Part shown: positions 55,866-64,000 of the stretch, piece by piece
Layout of the letters: each line of letters opens with the position of its first letter
Position numbering within the stretch: the first letter of the stretch is position 1
Origin: Bombyx mori
Taxonomy: Eukaryota; Arthropoda; Insecta; Lepidoptera; Bombycidae
Assembly: GCF_030269925.1 (NCBI RefSeq)
Contig: NC_085128.1
Location: 12,216,501 to 12,280,500, forward strand
Length of the DNA stretch: 64,000 bases
Direction of reading: 5' to 3'
The notes under the pieces: generated by a model
Told to the model about the DNA's origin: nothing
The model's database searches: none
Seen by the model: the letters and a program-made list of their open reading frames with translations, nothing else
Translations under genes and position numbers: made by a program

Positions 55866-56152
55866 GTAATATGTCAGATGGTACTGGAGTAAATAACGCA
55901 AATTTGATTTATCTAAAAATAGAAAAGTTTATTGTTATTATAAAATTAAACACTAAAAACATTTAAACATTGTGAATCTATTCACCTAAAAATAGAAAAA
56001 TCGACAATTAAAGGTTTTTTACTTCCAATATTTCATAAATCACTTCACGGTCAAGATCAAATTCTCTATCTGAGTGTGTCAGTGCCAATGTCATTCTTAT
56101 ATATCATCTTACTCTATGGCCACGTACACAACATGCAGTTTACAAGCTTACA
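55865..56152 (-). repeat. Gypsy 5' LTR
   Basis: 288 bases, same as the 3' LTR. It carries the element promoter. Confidence 0.96.
56068..56104 (-). promoter_or_regulatory. Gypsy LTR core promoter
   Basis: On the element strand TATATAA (first T at 56103) lies 32 bases before the A at 56071 of an initiator-like TCAGAT. The same motifs occur in the other LTR. Confidence 0.6.
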
Positions 56153-56354
56153 TGTATTTTATTATTTTCATCTGCCACGGTAAACTAATGGTGTTCATAT
56201 ATTCGGTAGTTACTAGAGCCGATTAATACCATGGCATATGTGCATCCACTTCTAATCGGCCATAGAACGCTGAAGAGATAAGTGAGGTATTTTAAACACA
56301 AATAATGGATAAGTACTTGTATGTATACGGGATATATACTTTAATTAAAATTGC

Positions 56355-56633
56355 ACGGACCTTACGGTAACCAATTAACAATTAAGTTGACTGTAAGCTC
56401 GTTCACCCTTTTAAGTATAGTTATATTATGAGTATCAATTAATTACTGCATAAATTGAACTTTATTTTAATTAAAAAATAATAATAATTAAAATACAATT
56501 TTTGCTTCTGATTCGGCATTTTAAATCGTAACAAAGCCGCAATCTTTTATTAATACATTGTAACGTAATATCTAATACTACTGAAACCATTTACATCAGG
56601 CGGGCCGTAAACTTGTTCACCCATCTAAGCAAT
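56355..56633 (+). mobile_element. Two degraded Bm1 3' ends
   Basis: 56355-56412 (GGTAACCAATTAAC, CTGTAAGCTCGTTCACCC) and 56583-56633 (CATCAGGCGGGCCGTAAAC, CACCCATCTAAGCAATAA) resemble the last 50-60 bases of Bm1. The sequence between them is AT-rich. Confidence 0.55.
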
Positions 56634-56964
56634 AACCCTGCCTTTGTTCTGCAGTAAGCAAAAGGGATTTTGTAAACGAAATTCATTTTGAATAAAACTC
56701 CTTTTAAATTAAAAGATAAGTAATTTTATCTTGCGGCTTACCCCTGGCAACATCGGTAAAGGACAATAGACCCCGGGGTGAGTCCAAATGATCCGTGTCG
56801 AAAACGAGACGAAATCAATTTAAAATTTTCTTCTCGATTCTACATCTTTTAAATGTTCGCTATTATCTGAGTATTATGTAAGAGACTTCTCAGATTATGG
56901 TGTAAAGTTGAAATCTTATTAGTTCCGCGAGTTCTTTTTGTAATCTCTACGCTCGTAGTTGTAA

Positions 56965-57110
56965 TTTTTTTTTGTATCGCTTAGATGGGTGGACGAGCTC
57001 ACAGTCCACCTGGTGTTAAATGGTTACTGGAGCCCATAAACATCTACAACGTAAATGCGCCACTCATCTTGAGATATAAGTTCTAAGGTCTCAGTAAAGT
57101 TATAACGGCT
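56965..57110 (-). mobile_element. Bm1 SINE, left part, split by a LINE
   Basis: Reverse Bm1 3' half. It continues at 58646 after the LINE, with AAAGTTATAACGGCT present on both sides. Confidence 0.92.
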
Positions 57111-58645
57111 TTTTTTTTTTTTTTTCTCGGGCCGGGGGCCGAACCTCCTACGAGGTCCCCGCGCCTAGGGGGCGCGCGGGGTATGTGAGACTCAACGATC
57201 TGCAGGTGTTGAGAGCAGATCGCGGGCCCAAGGATTTTAGGGCCCACCCACTAAACGACTCCCCTGCACTCTTACACCCGACGTCCGATCTCCGTCCGGG
57301 GTCAGAACCCGTTCAGAGTAGGGGGGTTCCCGCGGTCAACACTACAACCAGACACGCGGTGCCACCCCGAGGACGCCCGACCGACGGGTCGTCGAGGCGA
57401 TAGTCGACGACCAACGACGTCGGTCTCCGCGGTACGGCGGCCCTACCAGGCCGCCCGGGCGGTGCCGCTGGTGTTCCGGGATACCCCGCTGGGCCAGAAC
57501 CAGCCTGCCGGGTCGGAACGCGATACACCGCCGACCGGGTTGCTCTTCAACAGTATGTTCGGCGACGACAGCGACGACGAAAATGCGGACCGCATCGCAG
57601 TCCGCAGCCGCCGACGCGCCGTCCCGTCCTCCTGGTGCCAGCGCGCTAGAGTGACGGTAGCGTGCGGCGCAGCCTCAACCCCCTTAGGTCGCCCCGTGAC
57701 CATCACGGGGAGGAGACTGCCTCCTCATAGGGGCTGGAGCTGGACAAACGCCCTCCTCCGAACCCCGGCTCGACGGCGGCGGCACGGCACCGAGAGGGAA
57801 GAAGAGCTCTCCCTCTCCCGTTCCGCCGCCTCCTTCTGCGAGATGGTGGACTTGCAGAAGTCGAGCATCGCCTGCCAGGACTCGTCGCTGCCGAGCATCG
57901 TAGCCACGACGGTCGGAAGCGACAAGTCCGGTCCTATTTTTGCAACGAGGACGTGGTGCTGCTCCGCGAAAGCGGTGCAGTACCCGAGCGTGTGCTCCAC
58001 CGTATCCTCGTTGCAGCCACTGCAGTGGTGGCACTTCGGCGTCGGCTCCCTCCGGGCGACGAGGTGCAGGTAGCGACCGAAACAGCCGTGTCCCGTGAGC
58101 ACCTGCGTCGCTCGGAAGGTGAGACGTCCTCGGTCGCGATTCACCCAGTCCGAGAGGACCGGGCGGATCGCCTCGACGGTCCGTCGCCCGTAGGCGGGGT
58201 CCGCCAGGCTGCGAGACCACGCCTCGAGCACGGCACGCCGAGATTGAAGCTTCCGCGCTCGAACTTCCGCCGCGCCGGGACGCGGCTCCCCCCTGGAGCG
58301 GAGATCGCATCGCCACGCGTAATCCGCAGCGAGCGCCTCCGCTTCCAGGTCCCAGAGAGGCGTCCCAGCTAGCACGCACGCCGCCTCAAACGAGACGGTG
58401 CGGTATCCACGAACCGCCCTGACCGCAATCGCGCGCTGCGGACGTCGCAACGCCGCAACGTTGTCGCGGGTCAGGGCGTGGCACCACACGGGAGCCCCGT
58501 ACAGTGCCATCGACCGCACCACCCCCGTGTGGAGGCGGCGCACCACCACGTCAGGCCCCCCGACGTTCGACAACAGCCGACTCAGCGAGCCGGCAGCCGC
58601 CATCAGTCGGGGACCTAATCTTTCAAAGTGAGCGCGGAAGCTCCA
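57111..58645 (-). mobile_element. R1-clade LINE inserted in a Bm1 SINE
   Basis: Bounded by the 15-bp duplication AAAGTTATAACGGCT (57096-57110, 58646-58660). Poly-A appears as a T run at 57111-57125. 5'-truncated within ORF2. GC-rich, with a 3' UTR of about 600 bases. Not in rDNA, so it is not R1 proper but a relative. Confidence 0.9.
57725..58645 (-). pseudogene. R1-type LINE ORF2, C-terminal part
   Basis: Open from the truncated 5' edge to a stop at 57725-57727, about 305 codons. It begins just after the reverse transcriptase core with SRLLSNVGG and VVRSMALYGAPVWC, typical of R1-clade proteins, and ends with a C-terminal cysteine-histidine motif (CHHC, then H and C near CNEDTVEHTLGYC), thought to bind nucleic acid. 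Endonuclease and catalytic domains are missing because of the truncation at insertion. There is no internal stop, so the insertion is not very old. Confidence 0.85.
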
Positions 58646-58762
58646 AAAGTTATAACGGCTGTCCCAACCTTCAAACCGAAACGAATTACAGCTTCACGGA
58701 ATAAACTGGTAGGGCGGTGGTACCTACCCGTGCGGACTCACAAGAGGTCCTACCACCAGTAT
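58646..58762 (-). mobile_element. Bm1 SINE, right part, split by a LINE
   Basis: Continuation of the Bm1 body from 56965-57110, starting with the duplicated 15 bases and ending at ACCACCAGTA. Confidence 0.92.
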
Positions 58763-58855
58763 ATGGGCAGCTATGCGATAGCTACCCAAACACCAGTGTT
58801 AAATAGATATATCTACATATTTCACTTTCTTGCGTAAATGAATTGACTAATTCAT

Positions 58856-59165
58856 GGCCCATCTTGTCTACAGCAATCAGCGTGACCTATGGAAATCACC
58901 ATATGAATACTACCACTTACCCTTCAAACCGGAATGCGTAACTGTTTGTGGTAACGACAAAGGTACAATCTTCTACCGAGTGGATAAAATTGCACGATAG
59001 ACAAATAGTCCAAATGGAACTTGCATAATCCAAACTTATCTTGAAAATGTCGTCAGCGAGATTAAAGCATCTCTCAAATCTTGTGTTCTATCTATGATAA
59101 CTACCCGATACAAATAGACTAGGAATAGGCAGGATGATGGTATCTACTCGTAGGGGCTTACACTA
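58856..59165 (-). mobile_element. Possible very old Bm1-like remnants
   Basis: CCCTTCAAACCGGAATGCGT near 58920 and GGAATAGGCAGGATGATGGT near 59130 echo reverse Bm1 blocks in the right order, separated by an insertion. The flanking DNA to 59427 shows no gene. Confidence 0.35.
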
Positions 59166-59427
59166 CGCCTTACATCAAGCGAATGAATGCTACTTATCGA
59201 TCGCAATACGCTGATATAATACTCAGAAATAGCTGTTACTTATTATCCGCTAATTCCCTTAGTCATCTTTAACGATACCCATAGTAAGGGACGTGATGGT
59301 TCTATTCTACTACCCAACCAATTAGAGAAGATATACTACAAGTACGTACAGATGTGAGGTTAGCATGACTCGTGGCCATGTTCTGCTCACCACGGAACAT
59401 AATATCCAAATAGACTTTTTACCTAAA

Positions 59428-59830
59428 CTAGTGGTCCCGCAATGGTCGAAATTCGTCTATAATTAATTGGAATTGTAAGTTCATACACTATTATGATTGT
59501 ATTTCATACTTCTAAAATCACAAATTTTGCCAAGACTACACAGTTAACAAAGACAAACAATATTTAATCTATTCTCAATTTGACAACAGACGTCAAGAAC
59601 AAAAGTTTGACAATAAATAGTATGCATGCATGTGTGCGTCAAAAACATGGTATGTAGTGTGTGTAATGTTTTCTTTATTGATTTAATGTATCTTTTATGC
59701 ATTATTTAAAAAAAATTAGCATTGTGCACTTCCTCTCTATATTCTCTATAAGTGTGAAAAATTTCATACTCCTCGGTCCGCGCAATTTTCGCAAAAAGGG
59801 ATACAAAGTTTTTGCTTCACGTATTAATTT
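59428..59830 (-). mobile_element. Non-autonomous Helitron (copy 3 of the 423-bp family)
   Basis: On the minus strand it runs from ATTAATACGTGAAGC to a hairpin (AGACGAATTTCG), GCGGGACCACTAG and a host T. The first dozen bases of the 5' end are altered. Confidence 0.82.
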
Positions 59831-60339
59831 ACCTAAATATTGTAAGCGTCAAGAAATAAAATTTAGATTTATAAAGTCGACTAGCCTGCTAGAGCGTTAA
59901 TCTTTGTGAAGCTCTATCGAATATTTCATCTGGAACATAAAATAAACGTCAGACATCACGCCGTAGGTACAGGATGGTACGTAAATAGCGTAATCCTTAT
60001 AAGGGCGCTTTCACACTGGATAAAAAAAATCACACAGGGTTATCAGACCCAAAGCTAAGATTCCCTGTCCTATGGAAACCAGTTAAAATATACAAACAAA
60101 TAAATCATTAAATATAATATTCATAATATAAATATATCATTAATAAATATATTGATTGATTGATAATGATTTGATTTTGATTTTGATTTAAAAACACACA
60201 AAAACAGAACAAATAAATGTATCTATGTATTTAACTTAGGACGTTTTGTGTTTCAAACTCCCAAATATACAGTAATGATGCGTACATTCCAGCATATATT
60301 ATACTCTATTGTATAAAAATATATACTTTTATGTATTTT
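59831..60339. other. AT-rich stretch, no gene seen
   Basis: Contains imperfect TTGATTTTGATT repeats at about 60160-60190. Confidence 0.5.
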
Positions 60340-60570
60340 TACTGGTGGTAGGACGTCTTGCGAGTCCGCAAGGGTAGGTACCACCACCCTGCCTATATCT
60401 GTCGTGAAGCAGTAATGCGTTTTGGTTTGTAGGGTAGCGCAGCCGTAGTTAAAAGTGCGTCCTTAGAACTCAAGTCTCAAGGTAGGTTGTGGCATTTACG
60501 TTGCTCCGGTAACCACTTAGCATCAAGTGGGCCGTGAGCTTATTCACCCATATAGGCTATAAATAGAAAA
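60340..60570 (+). mobile_element. Bm1 SINE, diverged body
   Basis: Bm1 block order from ACTGGTGGTAGGACG to CACCCATATAGGCTATAAA, with a deletion around the GATGTCTATGG block. Confidence 0.82.
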
Positions 60571-60928
60571 GGTACTCCTATGTATGTATGTATCCAAATA
60601 TTTTATAATTTTTGGTCAGTCGTATTGTACAATTCTGATGAGTTTCTCACCTCATGTTTAAAGATGGCTGTCGACATTTACGTTATGAGAGGTGTCATTG
60701 TAATTGTATTACATTACTCGCAACACAAGAATCGTCCGTCTAGTACATTAAATAAAAAAGGAAAAAAAAGACAAATTAATGGTCATACTGTTATCAGTGC
60801 AGAATATGAATGACCAAAAACTACTCACAGTTGACATTATTAATACTGGGTGACAATAATTTCGAAATATTTGGTTGATAGTCATCGGAAAGTTTGTTAA
60901 GCACATTTTTATCTGATCATTTGCGTTA

Positions 60929-61290
60929 TCTATACTAATATTATAAAGCTGAAGAGTTTGTTTGTTTGAACGCGCTAATCTCAGGAACTACTGGTCCGAT
61001 TTGAAAAATTATTTCAGTATTAGATAGCCCATTTATTGAGGGGCGTAGTCCCATGCGCTGGTCCGATCAGATTAAGACGACTTTGGAATCCAGCATCAAT
61101 GTCGCTATCCACTGCGCGGAGGACAGAAGTGAATGGAGGAACGTAGTCCGAACAAAAGTGCTCAGGAAAGGTCACGACCCTCAGAACTGAGGAATACGAC
61201 GCACAGAGGAGGATAGGCCATATAACATCACGCTAAGACCAATACAAACGGAGCAATAATAAATAATGTTTCAAAATCGGGTTTTAATTA
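60929..61290 (+). mobile_element. Helitron fragment split by the 172-bp LINE unit
   Basis: Starts TCTATACTAATATTATAAAGC after A. TTAGATAGCCCATTTATTG is followed, after the inserted unit, by CATATAACATCACGCTAAG, the normal continuation in moth Helitrons. The 3' end is not clear. Confidence 0.72.
61042..61213 (+). mobile_element. 172-bp LINE-tail unit (copy 2)
   Basis: Same start (GGCGTAGTCCC), same end (GAGGAGGA) and same length as 42161-42332, with about seven base differences. It interrupts a Helitron. The flanking duplication is at most GAGG. Confidence 0.82.
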
Positions 61291-61329
61291 TTTTAATAAA
61301 TTATTTTATTTAATGACTTATTATAATGT

Positions 61330-61898
61330 TTTCGTCTTATTTTCGGCGGTAAAAATTTTTCGTGCCCAGACTATCTTCTTTATTTAAACCTCTCGTGCGT
61401 TCGGGTTTACGCAACACACAAAAAAATGGTGCGTTCTTAAACGGCACATATCTAAACACGCCTTAAGAACTTTGAGCACCAGTGTGATTCTCGTCATCTT
61501 CCCGCCATAACAGCGGCCATTGTAAGCTCGCTTATTGTGCGACGGGATTGGTTTCTCGGCGAAGAAAGCACTGGAGAATCGATTTAAAATTTCTCTCGAA
61601 CGAACGATCCCGCAATAGCGGTTAATATGGGATCTCTTGAATCTCGTACATGCGGTATTATTAATTGGGTATGTTGTCGGATTTGTCGCTTTTATCTTTC
61701 CTTATTCCGTGTTAATATAGGGCCGTGTGCGCGACGTGTATCCATATAGTAATTTGCTTTGATTTACAGTCATACCTATTGACAACAATCAACCAGCAAA
61801 CGTTCAATTGTGAAACTTTTCAGAGGGCTACCTTAATAATTATTTTATTTATTTATTTACTAAAAGGAAAACAACAACTAACTAACATAATCTAATAA
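61330..61898. other. No gene seen; moderately GC-rich patch
   Basis: 61360-61750 is richer in CG dinucleotides than its surroundings but stops occur in all frames. It could be conserved non-coding DNA. Confidence 0.4.
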
Positions 61899-61900
61899 TA

Positions 61901-63182
61901 CTTAGTCTGGCCATAAATACTGTTACAATTAAAAATAAACAAAATATTACATTTGAATTTGGAATCTGTCATTTTTATATGATTGCTCATTGAGTTTTCT
62001 CATTTTGGCGCCAATACATTGTACAATATTTTGCGATATTAAAATGGAGTGGGGTGATAAAGAGAACCGAATCGCTGTGATTGCATTACACAAAGTAGGT
62101 ATGGAGCCAAATGCAATTTTTAAAACTCTCCATACGCTTGGTATTAGTAAAATGTTTGTGTACCGGGCTATTAATAGATGCAATGTGACCTCCTCTGTTT
62201 GTGACAGAAAAATATCTGGCCGTCCACGTAGTGTTCGTACGAAAAATGTGGTCAAAGCAGCAAAAAAAAAGAATTCGAAGAAATCCTGTCCGAAAGCAAA
62301 AGATTTTATCTCGGGAGATGAAGATAGCACCTAGAACCATGTCGCGTATTTTGAAATATGACTTAGGACTTGCAGCCTATAAGAGATGTACTGGTCATTT
62401 CTTAACTGATAATTTTAAAGAGAATAGGGTGGTAAAATCGAAACAACTACTGAAGCGGTACGCAAAGGGAGGTCATAGAAATTTTTTGTTTACGGATGAG
62501 AAATTTTTTACAATTGAGCATCATTTTAACAAACAAAATGACCGTATTTATGCTCAAAGCTCTAAGGAAGCTTCCCAATTAGTCGACAGAGTGCAACGTG
62601 GGCACTATCCGACTTCAAAGATGGTTTGGTGGGGTATTAGCTATGAAGAAGTGACCGAGCCATACTTTTGTGAAAAAGGTATCAAAACATCGGCACAACT
62701 GTATCAAGATACCATTCTTGAGAAGGTAGTGAAGCCCCTTAACAACACCGTGTTCTGAATGTTCAAGAATGGTCCTTCCATCAAGACTCGGCGCCAGGTC
62801 ATAAAGCTCGGTCTACGCAGTCTTGGTTGGAAACGAACGTTTCGGACTTCATCAGAGCTGAAGACTGGCCGTCGTCTAGTCCCGATCTTAATCCGCTGGA
62901 TTATGATTTATGGTCAGTTTTAGAGAGTACGGCTTGCTCTAAATCCGTACGATTGGCAGTGAAAATTTTTCCCATGGAAAGAGTGCGTGCTTCTATTGAT
63001 AACTGGCCTCAACGTTTGAAAGACTGTATTGCAGCCAATGGAGACCACTTCGAATAAGCTTTTTATACTTTAAATTGTTTTATACTTATGTATTAAACTA
63101 ACACGCTGTAAAAGTAATAAATGTTATTTGCAATAGATTTTTTTTTATTTTTAATTGTAACAGTATTTATGGCCACCCTAAG
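61901..63182 (+). mobile_element. mariner-like DNA transposon, DD37D type, full length
   Basis: Inverted ends of about 36 bases (CTTAGTCTGGCCATAAATAC on the left, its near complement on the right) bordered by TA at 61899-61900 and 63183-63184. Length 1282 bases. Related to, but clearly diverged from, the element at 39762. Confidence 0.92.
62044..63057 (+). pseudogene. mariner transposase with two frameshifts
   Basis: Starts MEWGDKENR with helix-turn-helix domains. A frameshift falls in a run of nine A at about 62261-62269, and another near 62750, just before the second aspartate. The catalytic aspartates lie at 62495, 62785 and 62899. The last two are 38 codons apart, leaving 37 residues between them: DD37D, the spacing of the maT group. 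The C-terminal part is intact to a TAA at 63055-63057. Only two small indels separate this copy from a readable frame, so it died fairly recently or carries sequencing errors in a homopolymer. Confidence 0.9.
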
Positions 63183-63469
63183 TATAGCAAAGAATAGAAA
63201 CAAAGAAATTAAAAACAATCAGCGTATAATGTAGGATATTACTGCTGGAAACATTTTGTGGAGATCTGGGTCGCTTACACAAGTCTACTGATAATTACAA
63301 TAGCGGGATACGATGAAATCATGTAACATTTCCATTACTAGCTCATTTCAGGGGTGTTCAATGAACAATTATGAAAAGAGTATTCTTTTTAGATTATAGT
63401 CGGTAGTGTAAAACTCAATGCCCTGTATTTCAAAGTTTTTTTGCTGTTAAATAGAACGACACAACAAAA

Positions 63470-63915
63470 ATCGTTTGGAACCTCGTTTGGAACCTCTGGG
63501 TATGAGGAGGAACTTCGGTTCCCTCTCTATTTTATACCGTACGAGTATGTTCCATGGGGAATGCCCTGAGGAATTGTTTGAGATGACACCATCATCTCGT
63601 TTTTACCATCGCACCGCCCGCCAATGGAGTAGAGGTCATCCATACCACCTGAAGCCACTGCGTTCATCCACAGTGCGTTACCAGACATATTTTTGCCACG
63701 CACCATCCGGCTTTGGAATGATCTACCCTCCACGATGCTTCCCGAGCGCTATGACAATCCTTCTTCAAACGAGGCTTGCGGAGAGTACTTAACGGTAGGC
63801 AGCGGCTTGGCTCTGCCCCTGGCATTGCTGAAGTTCATAGGCGACGGTAATCACTCACTATCAGGCGGGCCGTATGCTCGTCTGCCTACAAAGGCAATAA
63901 AAAATAAAATATAAA
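63470..63915 (+). mobile_element. LINE 3' end with ORF remnant
   Basis: Encodes FHGECPEELFEM and, after a frameshift near 63690, PRTIRLWNDLPSTMLPERYD, the usual end of a LINE reverse transcriptase ORF. A 3' UTR follows, ending GGCAATAAAAAATAAAAT. It is the reference for the fragments at 33032, 35140, 42868 and 46319. The last 85 bases of the window (63916-64000) hold nothing recognised. Confidence 0.82.
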
Positions 63916-64000
63916 ATGCGTTAAAATATAAAATGTTACGACTAGATCTTATTATATACAAAATCCACATAATAAACTAGTCGCATTCAAGTTTCCGTAT

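Larger units (their letters stand above)
51323..56152 (-). mobile_element. Ty3/gypsy LTR retrotransposon, complete and young
   Basis: 4830 bases between TGTA target duplications (51319-51322, 56153-56156). Two 288-base LTRs, TGTAAGC...ATTACA in element sense, appear identical by eye. Order in element sense: LTR, atypical primer region, gag, -1 frameshift site, pol (protease, reverse transcriptase, RNase H, integrase), polypurine tract, LTR. There is no env frame. Subfamily not determined. Confidence 0.96.

Noticed and set aside
1..64000. Origin from the silkworm W chromosome, suggested by nested retrotransposons
   Set aside because: Dense nesting is compatible with W, but the same families occur on autosomes and much of the window is not nested. 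The sequence alone cannot decide.

Overview
This window looks like moth DNA from the silkworm lineage (Bombyx mori or a close relative). The main reason is the many copies of a tRNA-headed SINE whose body I recognise as Bombyx Bm1. Moth-type Helitrons, jockey, R1 and RTE-type LINE tails, BEL/Pao and Ty3/gypsy LTR elements and two DD37D mariner elements agree with this. The background is AT-rich and intron-like, with no bacterial gene organisation. I see no complete host gene. Four short segments have plausible splice sites and may be host exons (17132-17220 +, 19712-19816 -, 24161-24229 +, 33180-33358 +). They lie on both strands, so they are not one simple gene model.

Layout. 1-10664 is a nest of two elements: a jockey-clade LINE (end of ORF1, whole ORF2, poly-A) followed without a gap by a BEL/Pao element with one intact 1986-codon reading frame. 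The BEL 5' LTR begins only 9 bases before its predicted transcription start, so its upstream promoter part is missing here. 10665-38000 is AT-rich DNA seeded with Bm1 copies of many ages, jockey 3' ends (one with a clear 10-bp target duplication), an R1-type 3' UTR, RTE-type tails, two 423-bp Helitrons, other tRNA-derived SINE heads, two fold-back elements and a (CAGT)n tract. 38028-39086 is a LINE insertion with a 12-bp target duplication and a 78-base T run. 39762-41068 is a mariner with a broken transposase.

41000-51300 holds small Helitrons, a 172-bp LINE-tail unit, SINEs and a 19-bp minisatellite. 51323-56152 is the best-preserved element, a Ty3/gypsy retrotransposon on the minus strand. 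Its 288-base LTRs appear identical, it has a 4-bp target duplication, and gag and pol are intact and joined by a canonical -1 frameshift site. It has no ordinary tRNA primer site, but it has a 12-base self-complementarity at the expected primer position. 56965-58762 is a Bm1 split by an R1-clade LINE with a 15-bp target duplication. The last 6 kb hold a Helitron, a Bm1, a second copy of the 172-bp unit inside another Helitron, a second mariner and a LINE 3' end.

How the parts relate: the autonomous elements (jockey, R1, BEL, gypsy) supply or once supplied enzymes, and the SINEs, Helitron fragments and fold-back elements depend on partners not seen here. Gypsy gag and pol form one expression unit. 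The BEL reading frame is intact, but its promoter copy is present only in the 3' LTR. Boundaries of diverged repeats are estimates by eye.
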